64,000 nucleotides of DNA from Cecembia calidifontis (GCF_004216715.1 NZ_SGXG01000001.1:3518501-3582500), one strand, 5' to 3'. Counted from the first letter of the stretch, positions 9,457 to 18,894 are shown. The notes: generated from the letters alone by a model not told the origin. Made by a program: numbers and translations.

Positions 9457-10392
9457 ATGCTCAAAAAAAATTTATTTCTCGCATTTATCCTGGCCTCTGT
9501 TTGCCCAGTAGTCCTGCAGGCCCAACAAATTTCTCCGACAGCAGATCAAATCAAAATGCTAACCTCCCAATGGACAGGGGAACGTTTTCCTGACGGAAGG
9601 CCAAAAGTGCCTGATGGCTTACTGAAAAGGTTGGAAAAGGTATCCATGGAAGAAGCTTGGGGCTTCTTAAGGAACAAAGGCTATCACAATCAATTTGAAA
9701 ATGACTGGATCATTATCGATGATGAGAGGGTAATGACAGGTAGAGCAGTAACGGCTCAATATATGCCTTTGCGTCCCGATATGAATGATCTTGTCAGGGA
9801 AATTGGAAAAAATGAAGGCAGGGTTCAGGCCGGTGGCACCAATTCATGGCCCATTGATGTCCTAGTAGAAGGCGATATCTATGTGGCGGACAGTTATGCC
9901 AAAATAGTGGACGGAACTCTAATTGGGGACAACCTTGGTAACGCCATCTATGCCAAATCCAAAAGAGGAGTCGTATTTTATGGTTCCGTACGCGATATGG
10001 CCGGACTTTCTGAAATTGAAGGATTCAATGGCTGGATCAAAGGACATGATCCTTCTTTTATCCAACAAATGATGCTGACCACCATCAACTATCCCATTAG
10101 AATAGGAAGGGCTTCAGTATTACCTGGTGATGCAGTTTTGGCCAATAAATTCGGTGTAATATTTATCCCTGCCCATTTATTGGCAGACCTGGTGATCAAT
10201 GCTGAGTTTATCATGCTCAGAGACCAATTTGGCATCCAAAGGCTGAAAGAAGGAAAATACACAGCCGGAGAAATTGATAGCCGGTGGTCTGAACCTATTG
10301 TGAAAGATTTTCTCGACTGGCTCAATAACAAAAAAGACCTACCCATGTCCCGGCAGGAACTGGATAATTTCCTGAAAGACAGGAACTGGTAA
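9457..10392 (+). CDS. Secreted RraA-family protein, copy 2
   Basis: The protein is 311 aa with a Sec signal (FLAFILASVCPVVLQAQQIS). It aligns along its whole length with the RraA-like protein at 5805: shared blocks are WTGERFPDGRPKVPDGLL, GDNLGNAIYAKSKRGVVFYG and SVRDMAGLSEIEGF. The catalytic Arg-Asp pair (VRD) is kept, but the Asp of the usual DG-x-x-RD loop is Tyr (YGSVRD), whereas copy 1 has DGALRD. This suggests diverged activity or specificity. With the enolase gene that follows at 10474 it repeats the RraA-plus-enolase module seen at 5805-8047. Confidence 0.85.
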   Translation: MLKKNLFLAFILASVCPVVLQAQQISPTADQIKMLTSQWTGERFPDGRPKVPDGLLKRLEKVSMEEAWGFLRNKGYHNQFENDWIIIDDERVMTGRAVTAQYMPLRPDMNDLVREIGKNEGRVQAGGTNSWPIDVLVEGDIYVADSYAKIVDGTLIGDNLGNAIYAKSKRGVVFYGSVRDMAGLSEIEGFNGWIKGHDPSFIQQMMLTTINYPIRIGRASVLPGDAVLANKFGVIFIPAHLLADLVINAEFIMLRDQFGIQRLKEGKYTAGEIDSRWSEPIVKDFLDWLNNKKDLPMSRQELDNFLKDRNW

Positions 10393-10473
10393 GAAATCTT
10401 TTTCAAAGGACTGATATTCTTAAAAAAGACAGTACATCAACCTAAACCCATTCAACATTAACCATAAATAACC

Positions 10474-11958
10474 ATGAAATCCTATTTAAAACAAGTAATT
10501 GAAGACAACAAAAGAAGAGAACAGGAATATGCCACAGAAAGGCAAGCTGAAATAGATAATCCCAAAACACTGGACAATAGAAGGGATTTTCTGAAAAAAA
10601 CCGCTTTGGGAGGTATTTCATTGTCTGCATTGATGGGGCTTTCCCTAAGTGATACCCTTGCAGAGACTACCTCCAACATCAACCGCCATTCCAACCCTTC
10701 CGATCTTAAAATCACGGATATGAGGTATTGCGTAACTTCAGTGTTGGGCCGGACAGCCATAATCCGTATCGATACCAATCAGGGAATTTATGGCCTGGGG
10801 GAGGTGAGGGATGGAGCGGATCCCAGGTATGCCCTGATGCTGAAAAGCAGGATTTTGGGAGAAAATCCCTGTAATGTGGAAAGGGTTTTCAAAATTATCA
10901 AGCAGTTTGGTGGACAAGGAAGGCAGGCGGGTGGTGTCTGTGCCGTAGAAATGGCCCTTTGGGACCTTTGCGGAAAAGCATACAATGTTCCTGCCTGGCA
11001 GCTTTTGGGGGGAAGATACAGGGACAAAGTCAGGTTATACGCAGATACACCTGAAGGAAACAATCCTAAAGAACAACAGGAAAGAATCAAATACAGAACC
11101 GAAGTGCAGGGATATACCTGGCTGAAAATGGATGTCTCTATCAGGGATATCATCAATATTCCTGGTTGCTTGGTAAATCCTGAAATCATGAAACAAGGAT
11201 CCAATGCCTACCAGGGAGGTTATATGTCTTATTCCAATACAAAGCACCCTTTTACAGGTATTCAGATCACTGAAAAAGGACTGGAGGAATTGGCTAAAAG
11301 GGTAGAAGCTGTCCGGAATATGGTTGGCTGGGAAATCCCGATTTCAACCGACCATTATGGGCATATTGACATGAATAACTGTATCCGTTTAGGCAAGGCA
11401 CTTGAAAAATACAGATTAGCATGGCTGGAAGATATGGTGCCCTGGCAATATTGGCAGCAACATAAAACCATCACCGAAGCATTGGAAACCCCAACCTTAA
11501 CAGGAGAGGACATTTATTTGCTGGAAAACTTCAAAGACCTCATCCACAACCATGCAGTGGATATTGTGCATCCTGACCTTGCAAGTTCAGGAGGTTTATT
11601 GGAGACCAAAAGGATAGGGGATTATGCCGAAGAATTCGGTATCGCCATGGCCATGCACCAAGCCGGAACTCCAGTGTCATTTATGGCAAATGTACATTGT
11701 GCAGCAGCAACCCAGAATTTCCTTTCCCTGGAACACCACTCTGTAGATCTTCCATGGTGGGAGGATTTGGTCAAAACCACCTGGGGAGGCAAAATGATTG
11801 AAAAAGGATATGCCAATGTACCTTTGACCGCTCCAGGTTTAGGTATAGAACTGAACGATGAAGTCGTGAAGCAGCACCTGAACAAATCCGATACCAGTTA
11901 TTTTGCTCCGACTACCGAGTGGGATGAGAAAAGATCTTGGGACCGTACCTGGAGTTAA
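10474..11958 (+). CDS. Exported enolase-superfamily protein (mandelate racemase-like), divergent copy 3
   Basis: This 494-aa protein has an unusual charged N-terminal extension of about 30 residues before a Tat-like leader (NRRDFLKKTALGGISLSALM). The enolase domains follow: KITDMRYCVTSVLGRTAIIR, CAVEMALWDLCGKAYNVPAW, LKMD (K-x-D), STDHYGHID, WLEDMVPW, LTGEDIYL, VHPDLASSGG and AMHQAGTPVS. Two canonical positions differ from copies 1 and 2: EEP is ED, and the APHM His appears in a different context (MAMHQAG). It therefore belongs to another subgroup of the family and probably handles a different step or substrate. A terminator follows directly after the gene. Confidence 0.88.
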   Translation: MKSYLKQVIEDNKRREQEYATERQAEIDNPKTLDNRRDFLKKTALGGISLSALMGLSLSDTLAETTSNINRHSNPSDLKITDMRYCVTSVLGRTAIIRIDTNQGIYGLGEVRDGADPRYALMLKSRILGENPCNVERVFKIIKQFGGQGRQAGGVCAVEMALWDLCGKAYNVPAWQLLGGRYRDKVRLYADTPEGNNPKEQQERIKYRTEVQGYTWLKMDVSIRDIINIPGCLVNPEIMKQGSNAYQGGYMSYSNTKHPFTGIQITEKGLEELAKRVEAVRNMVGWEIPISTDHYGHIDMNNCIRLGKALEKYRLAWLEDMVPWQYWQQHKTITEALETPTLTGEDIYLLENFKDLIHNHAVDIVHPDLASSGGLLETKRIGDYAEEFGIAMAMHQAGTPVSFMANVHCAAATQNFLSLEHHSVDLPWWEDLVKTTWGGKMIEKGYANVPLTAPGLGIELNDEVVKQHLNKSDTSYFAPTTEWDEKRSWDRTWS

Positions 11959-11966
11959 TAAAAAGA

Positions 11967-11996
11967 TCCCGGGCAGTATAACTGCCTGGGAATTTT
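11967..11996 (+). terminator. Intrinsic terminator after the enolase genes
   Basis: A 10-bp stem (TCCCGGGCAG / CTGCCTGGGA, one G-U pair) with a 5-nt loop is followed by ATTTTCTT. It begins eight bases after the stop codon and separates the enzyme genes from the transporter gene. Confidence 0.75.
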
Positions 11997-12077
11997 CTTG
12001 TCTTTTGCACCAGATTTGACCGCTATTCAAATCAATAATGTAAGTCTATTTGTATCAAAACTAAAAGGACAATCATT

Positions 12078-13154
12078 TTGAAAAATAAAATCTATTCATC
12101 CGCTGTATTCCTTACCTTAGCCTTTTTCATTTTGGGATTGATTTTCTGGTATTTGATGGACCTTCCTTCATCCGGTCCATTTTGGGTGGCATTCCTGATC
12201 ACACTAGCCATCGGTATAAGATCCAAGGAAAATTTAAAGGGCTATACTTATACCATTTTGATTTTTGCTGCTGTAACAGCGGCCATGTTTTATCCTGATA
12301 ATTTTGTCCAAATTGGGGATTACAAACTCAGTGGCCTGATAGTGCCCTTATTGCAGATAATCATGTTTGGCATGGGAACCTCCATGAGTTTATCCGATTT
12401 CAAGGGAGTGGTCAAAATGCCCAAAGGAGTATTGATTGGAGTTTTATGTCAATTCTCAATCATGCCCTTAATCGGTTATACCTTGGCCAAGACCAGTGGA
12501 TTCCCTCCTGAAATCGCAGCAGGCATGATCCTTATCGGTTGTTCACCCAGTGGTATGGCTTCCAATGTCATGAGTTACCTCGCCAAAGCCAATTTGGCCT
12601 TATCCATTACCATCACGGCAATTACTACCATGTTGGCCCCATTTATCACCCCTGTTTTGATGGGATTTTTAGCTGGAGAGTTTGTGGAAGTCAATGTCTG
12701 GAAAATGATGCTGGACATTGTTAAAATAGTCATCATACCGATAGGAGCAGGTTTAATATTCAATAAGTTTTTCAGTGGTAAAGTGAAATGGCTGGATGAT
12801 GCCATGCCCCTGGTATCCATGATCGGCATCGCTTTTATCATTGTAATTATTACAGCGGCAGGAAGGGACAGTTTACTTGATATTGGATTGCTTCTGATCT
12901 TCTTTGTAACCCTGCATAACCTGGCCGGCTATACCCTGGGCTATTGGGCTGCCAAGTTATTGGGTATGAATGAGAGTGATTGCAGAACCATCTCATTGGA
13001 AGTTGGCATGCAAAACGCAGGCCTTGCCTCCGGAATTGCCAAAGAAATGGCAAGAATAGCTACCGTAGGTCTTGCCCCGGCAGTTTTTGGCCCTTTGATG
13101 AATATTACCGGATCAGTTCTTGCTTCTTATTGGCACCGCAAACCTGTTAAATGA
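12078..13154 (+). CDS. BASS-type sodium symporter (bile acid:sodium symporter family)
   Basis: The protein is about 358 aa with some ten hydrophobic segments and the family's conserved blocks: GLIVPLLQIIMFGMGTSMSL, the crossover region ILIGCSPSGMASNVMSYLAK, and EVGMQNAGLASGIAKE near the C-terminus. The start is a TTG at 12078, nine bases after AAAGGA; no ATG lies close by in frame. BASS proteins import organic acids with Na+, and plant BASS2 carries pyruvate. Next to exported RraA-type aldolase-like enzymes, import of a 2-oxo acid is an attractive inference. No direct substrate evidence is visible. Confidence 0.9.
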   Translation: MKNKIYSSAVFLTLAFFILGLIFWYLMDLPSSGPFWVAFLITLAIGIRSKENLKGYTYTILIFAAVTAAMFYPDNFVQIGDYKLSGLIVPLLQIIMFGMGTSMSLSDFKGVVKMPKGVLIGVLCQFSIMPLIGYTLAKTSGFPPEIAAGMILIGCSPSGMASNVMSYLAKANLALSITITAITTMLAPFITPVLMGFLAGEFVEVNVWKMMLDIVKIVIIPIGAGLIFNKFFSGKVKWLDDAMPLVSMIGIAFIIVIITAAGRDSLLDIGLLLIFFVTLHNLAGYTLGYWAAKLLGMNESDCRTISLEVGMQNAGLASGIAKEMARIATVGLAPAVFGPLMNITGSVLASYWHRKPVK

Positions 13155-13178
13155 CCCACCCAAACCAAGACATAAACT

Positions 13179-13622
13179 ATGAAAACCCCAATAATTCTTT
13201 TATCATCCGTACTATTGAGCTTCACAGCCTTTATTTGGAATTATAATTCCAATACTGAGTCAAAGAAAGTAGAACATGCTGTGGCAAGCCTTTTTGATTC
13301 CATGATGAAAGCTGACAAAGCTTCATTGGTAACTTTGCTTTCAGATGATTTAAGCTATGGCCATTCTTCTGGCATCATTCAGAACAAAGCAGAGTTTGTC
13401 GAAGAAATTATGAGTGGAAAACCCGTCAAACTTAAAGAAATAAAGGCCGAAAACCAGACGATCACCGTTTCAGGAAATGTGGCTGTGGTACGCCATATTT
13501 TTACAGCCAAGGGAATAAATGCCGCAGGAGAAGTCAATCCAGTGCGTATCGGAAATTGTCTGGTTTGGAAAAAAGAAAAGGGAAGCTGGAAGCTTTTTGT
13601 CAGACAGGCATACAGGCTTTGA
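13179..13622 (+). CDS. Exported NTF2-like (DUF4440-type) protein
   Basis: The 147-aa protein has an N-terminal signal segment (PIILLSSVLLSFTAFIWN) followed by a single NTF2-like fold: SLFDSMMKADKASLVTLLSD, LSYGHSSGIIQNKAEFVEEI, VAVVRHIFTAKG and WKLFVRQAYRL. Such cone-shaped domains bind small molecules and are sometimes enzymes. The gene follows the BASS gene by 24 bases and is probably co-transcribed, so it may belong to the same pathway. Function unknown. Confidence 0.8.
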   Translation: MKTPIILLSSVLLSFTAFIWNYNSNTESKKVEHAVASLFDSMMKADKASLVTLLSDDLSYGHSSGIIQNKAEFVEEIMSGKPVKLKEIKAENQTITVSGNVAVVRHIFTAKGINAAGEVNPVRIGNCLVWKKEKGSWKLFVRQAYRL

Positions 13623-13634
13623 TAGATTTTTATT

Positions 13635-13666
13635 GTACCAAGTACCATTTACATTGTACCAAGTAT
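13635..13666. repeat. GTACNNN heptamer array, interrupted by the IS1634 element
   Basis: GTAC tetramers or one-base variants lie at 13635, 13642, 13649 (TTAC), 13656 and 13663 (GTAT across the IS junction), exactly seven bases apart. The DNA to the right of the IS resumes with GTAC at 15752. Similar arrays occur at 56363-56394 and 56592-56623. Confidence 0.75.
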
Positions 13667-15751
13667 TAACCCAGATTGCAGCTTTTAGGGGTTAAAAAAG
13701 AAAATTTCGGGAAATTTTCTTTTTTTTAGCTCCGATTACCCGTACCCCCCTACGTGATTTTTTTTCTACGGGCTGTATAATGCCATTTTTTGGTTTGTAG
13801 TACACAAGGGGTATTGCATCTTGGGGTTCAATACCAGTACTTTACACCATGTATTTCAAGTTCTCTTTACGTAAACATCCCGATTCGGGAAGACTCAGCG
13901 GATACTACCGGCTGGTGGAAAGTTACCGTAATGCTGACAACAGGGTGTGTCATCGCACTATCCTGAATATAGGTTTCATGGAGGATGCTGCGCCCGAGCA
14001 GCTCAACAAAATACAGAAACACCTTACTGAGAAGTATGAGCACAAGGCTTCTCTTTTTGACCTGGAGGAAGATCCAATCGTCAGACGCTATGTTGAAGAC
14101 TTCTGGAGTCGGATCGTGTCTTCCAAGAAGCTGGATATCAAATCGGAACAGCAACTGTCACGGATGGTGGATATGGATACCATCCAGCACAGTAATGCCA
14201 GAGAAATAGGAGCAGAGAATATTGCTTTCCAGACATGGGAGAAGCTGCAGCTTACACCTTTATTACTTTCGGCGGGATTCAGCGCCGAAGATGCAAGTCT
14301 TGCAGCCACACAGGTTGTATCCCGTGCGGTATACCCCGCTTCCGAACTCAAAACTGTCCGTTGGATAAAGGAAAACTCGGCAGTCTGTGAGCTTACGGGC
14401 TATGATATGGATAAAATAACCAAGGACAAGCTGTACAAAAGTGCGCTTGAGCTATACAAAGTCAAAGATTCACTCGAAAAGCACCTTTCCAAACGTACCA
14501 ATGAACTCTTTGATCTACAGGATAAGATCATCCTTTATGATCTGACCAACACCTACTTTGAGGGAGAAAAACCGAACAGTAAGCTGGCACAATACGGGAG
14601 GAGCAAGGAAAAAAGAAAAGACGCAAAACTTGTTGTGCTGGCACTGGTAGTGAATGTGGAAGGGTTTATCAAGTACTCCTCTATCCTGGAAGGAAACATA
14701 GCAGACTGCAACACACTTGCTGCAATGATTGAAAAGCTTTCCGTCCACACCTGTACAGGACCTGCGGTAGTGGTACTCGATGCAGGCATAGCCACCGAAG
14801 AAAACCTGCATCTTATCCAGAGCAAAGGATACAGCTACCTCTGTGTAAGCAGGACAAAACTCAAGGATTATAGCTATGTGCCCGACAGGCTTACAACTCT
14901 GCTGGAAACAAAATCAAAGCAGAACATCAGACTCAGAGCCGTGTCCACAGAAAAAAACACAGACTATTATTTGGAAGTCAAAAGCCCTTCCAAAGAGAAG
15001 AAAGAGGAAGGCATGAAGCTACAGTTCGAACAAAGGTTTGAACAGGAACTGCAAAAAATACAGCATGCCCTCAACAGCAAGGGAGGAGTGAAAAAAACCG
15101 ATAAAGTCCACCAGCGCATCGGGAGGGCCAAAGAAAAGTATCCATCAGTCCAGTATTATTATGAGATCACTGTTGAAAGTGACCCTAAAACAGAACAGGC
15201 GACAGCAATGTCATGGAAGAAAAACCCGGAACGGGAGCAGGCAAAAGCTGATAATCTGGGCATCTATTTTTTACGGACAAACCTGAACGTGCAGGAGGAG
15301 TACATCATCTGGAATATCTATAACACTATCAGGGAAATAGAGAATGCCTTCCGTACACTAAAAACCGATCTGGATCTTAGACCGATTTACCATAAAAACG
15401 ATGATGCCACCATGGCACATCTACATCTGGGAATCCTTGCATATTGGATAGTCAATACAGTGAGGTACCAGCTCAAGCAGAAGGGAATAAAAAGCTGCTG
15501 GGGTGAAATAGTGAGAATAGGAAACACACAAAAGGCCATCACTACTTCAGGGAAAAACACCTATGATAAAGTCATTACCACACGCAAGTGTACAGTTCCA
15601 AACAAAAACCTAAAAGAAATCTACGACATCCTTCAGACCAAATACCAACCGTTTACAAAAAGAAAATCCGTAGTACACAAACTTGAACTCAAAAAAACAG
15701 AAATACCCAGATTACAGCTACTTACAGGCGGATAGCTGCAATCTGGGTTAA
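13666..15751 (+). mobile_element. IS1634-family insertion sequence
   Basis: About 2.09 kb bounded by perfect 18-bp inverted repeats (13666..13683 TTAACCCAGATTGCAGCT and its complement at 15734..15751). It contains one transposase gene whose TAG stop overlaps the inner edge of the right repeat. Target duplication is ambiguous: with the 18-bp ends only GTA flanks both sides, while AAGTA occurs at 13661..13665 and 15750..15754 if the right end is taken two bases shorter. The element lies between the NTF2-like gene and a convergent receptor gene and disrupts no visible gene. Confidence 0.9.
13849..15735 (+). CDS. IS1634-family transposase (DDE, IS4-like)
   Basis: The 628-aa protein has the long N-terminal region typical of IS1634 transposases and an IS4-type DDE catalytic core: IILYDLTNTYFEGE (first Asp), VVVLDAGIATEENL (second Asp) and the Y-(2)-R-(3)-E-like block YNTIREIENAFRTLKTDL (Glu). 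The insertion within the core carries a long charged segment. The gene is full length with no frameshift and lies between intact inverted repeats, so the element may be active. Confidence 0.93.
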   Translation: MYFKFSLRKHPDSGRLSGYYRLVESYRNADNRVCHRTILNIGFMEDAAPEQLNKIQKHLTEKYEHKASLFDLEEDPIVRRYVEDFWSRIVSSKKLDIKSEQQLSRMVDMDTIQHSNAREIGAENIAFQTWEKLQLTPLLLSAGFSAEDASLAATQVVSRAVYPASELKTVRWIKENSAVCELTGYDMDKITKDKLYKSALELYKVKDSLEKHLSKRTNELFDLQDKIILYDLTNTYFEGEKPNSKLAQYGRSKEKRKDAKLVVLALVVNVEGFIKYSSILEGNIADCNTLAAMIEKLSVHTCTGPAVVVLDAGIATEENLHLIQSKGYSYLCVSRTKLKDYSYVPDRLTTLLETKSKQNIRLRAVSTEKNTDYYLEVKSPSKEKKEEGMKLQFEQRFEQELQKIQHALNSKGGVKKTDKVHQRIGRAKEKYPSVQYYYEITVESDPKTEQATAMSWKKNPEREQAKADNLGIYFLRTNLNVQEEYIIWNIYNTIREIENAFRTLKTDLDLRPIYHKNDDATMAHLHLGILAYWIVNTVRYQLKQKGIKSCWGEIVRIGNTQKAITTSGKNTYDKVITTRKCTVPNKNLKEIYDILQTKYQPFTKRKSVVHKLELKKTEIPRLQLLTGG

Positions 15752-15838
15752 GTACAGCGGAGATTTGGATGTATTAGCATGTTGTTCCAGGAATTAGAGA
15801 AGAGTTGGGCTTGAAAAAATAAATTCGAACTGAACCCA

Positions 15839-18589
15839 TCAATTCTCTGAATACATATCATTATACGCTTTTTCATCCATACCTTTACTAAACCTTCTAA
15901 GATTGTAAGTAAAGCTTACCATGACGTATTGCTGAAGAACATTTGACTGGAAGTCTTCCACAAAAGTCTCAGTGATATTTCTTCTTACATTGGCATTCTG
16001 TCCTAAAATATCATAAGCCATGATAGAAATTTCACCTCTTTGGTTGTTGAAGATTTTTTTACCCAAGCTCATGTTGACCAAAGTGAAATTGGTGTCAAAT
16101 CCGGCTGCGAGGCCACTGTTGATCTGATGGTTTAGATCAAGCCTGTAGATGATACCGTTCCAGATAATCCAGTTGAAATTAACCCTCATCCGCTGTTGGA
16201 AAAATTCCGAGTTCAGGTTGGAATTGAGTGTGTTTCTGACATTGTTAAACGAAGACCTGGACCAGATGTTGAAATCAATATTTTCACTGATATTGCTGCT
16301 GAGGTTAAAACCTGTACTGATTCGGTTGGAATTGTTAAATCCAATCTGATCATTAATCTGACCTGGACGCTGGGTAATCCCCAATCCGGCATTGATATTG
16401 AAATTGGATTTCATAAAACCCAAAGGAAAACCATAACTCATCCAAGACCTTAGGTCTTTAAAGCCATCAAGGTTCACAGGCCTGTTTAACTGAGCACCTT
16501 GCTGCAATACTACTCCTTCAGCAACTTCCACCGGCTCATCGGCAATCAAAATACTGTTGGCTATGAAGTTATTGGTCAATCGGCCTTGTGCAAATATGAA
16601 CCAGTTTCTGTCTTTGTCAGGGTGATTGCCTCTGAACCTCATACGAACCTGATTAGTGTAGGCCTGATCAAGATCAGGATTTCCTGTGCGTAATTGGAGA
16701 GGATTGTTGTTATTGATGGCCTGCTGAAGTTGCCAAACCTGCGGCTCGTTGGTCCAGGTATCATAATCCAGCTGGATATTGGTTTTTGGTGAAAACTTAT
16801 ACTCCAGTCGCATCGTAGGCAAGGCATTTTGGAAACGTCTGTTCAACACCTCATTAACAGGAAAGAATTGATCATTTTTTAAACTGGCATCTTGATATTC
16901 CAATTCAGCCTGAACCTTGAGTTTTTCCGTTTGATATTGATAACCCAGCTCAAATTCATGGGTGAGGTAGTTACTCAAAAAAGAGTTACTTAAAGCAGTA
17001 TCCAAAGCGAGGACATCTGTTTGTCCTGATTCAGAAAGTACATTAAAAAGTAATTGTTCGGAATCATTTTTCCTGTTTCCTACAGAATACTCCAGTTCCA
17101 TTTGCCCTTTTTTTCCAATAGGTTCAGTGTAGGAAAACCTGGTATTCCAGGAATTTCCCCTTCTGTCCCTGTTGGTTACCTGATTCAGGATTTCCACATT
17201 TTCTCCATTTTCCTCAAAGAAAGTATTGATGGCATTCCTTTCTGAATTATCCAAATTCCAGCCATTGCTAAAATTCAACCTTGCAGTAAAATTCCTTCCT
17301 GGCTTTTTGAACTTATGGCTGTAAAAAAACCTATTGAACAGGTCAAAATCTTCATATCTTCCAATACGGCTATTTTCAACAGTGTTGATAAGGTTAATTC
17401 CATTGGACGTTTCACCAAAGAAACCTGAATTTTCATTTTCAAATCTTGCGGAGAATCGGGGAATATATAAAATCCTATTCCTTTCATTGATATTGTATTC
17501 CAATCGAAGGTCAGCTTGATGTCTTCGGTTGATTCGGACATCCCTGCTGTTTTCAGTGTAAAATTTGTTGGATTGATCAGAAGTTACAAAATCCCTAAAC
17601 CTACTTTCCAATCCAACATTTTCTGTAACCGTATAAATATAGCTACCGGTAACTTTTATTTTTTCCCCCCACATATCGGTATAATTGGCACCAATTAAAT
17701 TGGTAGTGATCACGCCTTGTTGGGGTGTCTCATTGGATTGTACATTGGGATCGCTGGAATAGTTGAGAATGTTCACGTTATTGCTCAAACCGGTAAAGGT
17801 GAGCCGTGTATCTTCATCAAAGACATTGACACTGGCACCGGCAAGGTATCGCTCATCCGAACCATAACCCGCAGTCGTTTTTCCAAATTGACCTTTTCTT
17901 CTATTAGGTTTGGTAATAATATTGATCGTCTTTAGCCTTTCGCCATCATCAAATCCGCTCAATTGTGCCTTTTCTGACTTTTGGTCAAAAATCTCAATGC
18001 GGTCAATCATTTCCGCGGGTATATTTTGCAATGCCGCCGTGACATCAGTTCCAAAGAAGGGCTTACCATCAACTAAAATTTGGGCAATATTTTCACCTTG
18101 GGCCTGCAGTATCCCATTTTCTGAACTGATACCCGGAAGTTTTTCAATTAATGCCTGGGCACTGGCATCTTTCATTGTTTTGAATGCATCTGCATTGAAT
18201 TGGGTAGTGTCGCCCTTTTGCATGCCGGTAGACCTTCTTGCCTCAATCACTACCTCATTCAAGTCTGTTGCCTCTTCAATGATGAACAAATTGCCCAAAT
18301 CCAAATTTGAGCTTGCCTGAATGGCCTGGAAGTAATCCCTGTAGCCCATGAATTGGATTTTCAAAAGGTACTCACCTCTTCGGATACCCGACAATTCAAA
18401 ACGACCATCTATATCAGTTACAGTACCTCCGACTTGAGAAGAGTCAGAGGAGGACAGCAAAAGGACATTCACAAAAGGCATGGATTCTTTTTTTCCCTCT
18501 TCCAAAACAGTTCCTTTAATTGAAAAACTTTGGGCAAACAACTGGACCTGAATCCCGCACAACAGCACAAAAAAGAAGAGGTATTTCAT
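15839..18589 (-). CDS. Outer membrane beta-barrel family protein (TonB-dependent receptor-like)
   Basis: The 916-aa protein starts with a signal peptide (MKYLFFFVLLCGIQVQLFAQ), then a carboxypeptidase-regulatory-like domain (FSIKGTVLEEGKKESMPFVN), a plug-like domain (EKLPGISSENGILQAQGENI, ILVDGKPFFG, IEIFDQKSEKAQLSGFDDG) and a long beta-barrel of the Outer membrane protein beta-barrel family type. Unlike the SusC protein it has no SusD partner beside it and no STN domain. Ligand unknown. The gene is preceded on its strand by a terminator and is probably transcribed alone. Confidence 0.88.
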   Translation of the reverse strand: MKYLFFFVLLCGIQVQLFAQSFSIKGTVLEEGKKESMPFVNVLLLSSSDSSQVGGTVTDIDGRFELSGIRRGEYLLKIQFMGYRDYFQAIQASSNLDLGNLFIIEEATDLNEVVIEARRSTGMQKGDTTQFNADAFKTMKDASAQALIEKLPGISSENGILQAQGENIAQILVDGKPFFGTDVTAALQNIPAEMIDRIEIFDQKSEKAQLSGFDDGERLKTINIITKPNRRKGQFGKTTAGYGSDERYLAGASVNVFDEDTRLTFTGLSNNVNILNYSSDPNVQSNETPQQGVITTNLIGANYTDMWGEKIKVTGSYIYTVTENVGLESRFRDFVTSDQSNKFYTENSRDVRINRRHQADLRLEYNINERNRILYIPRFSARFENENSGFFGETSNGINLINTVENSRIGRYEDFDLFNRFFYSHKFKKPGRNFTARLNFSNGWNLDNSERNAINTFFEENGENVEILNQVTNRDRRGNSWNTRFSYTEPIGKKGQMELEYSVGNRKNDSEQLLFNVLSESGQTDVLALDTALSNSFLSNYLTHEFELGYQYQTEKLKVQAELEYQDASLKNDQFFPVNEVLNRRFQNALPTMRLEYKFSPKTNIQLDYDTWTNEPQVWQLQQAINNNNPLQLRTGNPDLDQAYTNQVRMRFRGNHPDKDRNWFIFAQGRLTNNFIANSILIADEPVEVAEGVVLQQGAQLNRPVNLDGFKDLRSWMSYGFPLGFMKSNFNINAGLGITQRPGQINDQIGFNNSNRISTGFNLSSNISENIDFNIWSRSSFNNVRNTLNSNLNSEFFQQRMRVNFNWIIWNGIIYRLDLNHQINSGLAAGFDTNFTLVNMSLGKKIFNNQRGEISIMAYDILGQNANVRRNITETFVEDFQSNVLQQYVMVSFTYNLRRFSKGMDEKAYNDMYSEN

Positions 18590-18805
18590 TGATTTTAATT
18601 GGTTTAACTTTAGGATGTCAGAACGATTTCCAGCGGATAATCATCTCTGAATATCTAAAGACAAAGAAAAGCCCAATTGTTCTTAAAGAAGGCTTTTATT
18701 TGCTGAGTGGTCTAAATTTTCAAGGAACAGTCTTAAAAGGGATTTTTTTGCAAAAATCAATGATTAGACATTTGACCTCTTGTTAGGGAGTCAAAAGCAG
18801 ATAGA

Positions 18806-18876
18806 AAAAAAGGCTGTTTTTTCCATCCTGATTCATGTTCCTTTAAAAAATTGAACGCAAGGAAAAAACAGCCTTT
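18806..18876 (-). terminator. Intrinsic terminator of the SLC13 permease gene
   Basis: Perfect 16-bp inverted repeat (18810..18825 and 18861..18876) with a 35-nt loop, followed on the minus strand by a T run. It starts 19 bases after the permease stop codon. The rest of 18590..18894 shows no gene. Confidence 0.8.
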
Positions 18877-18894
18877 GTTAGTGATTTTACTTGT

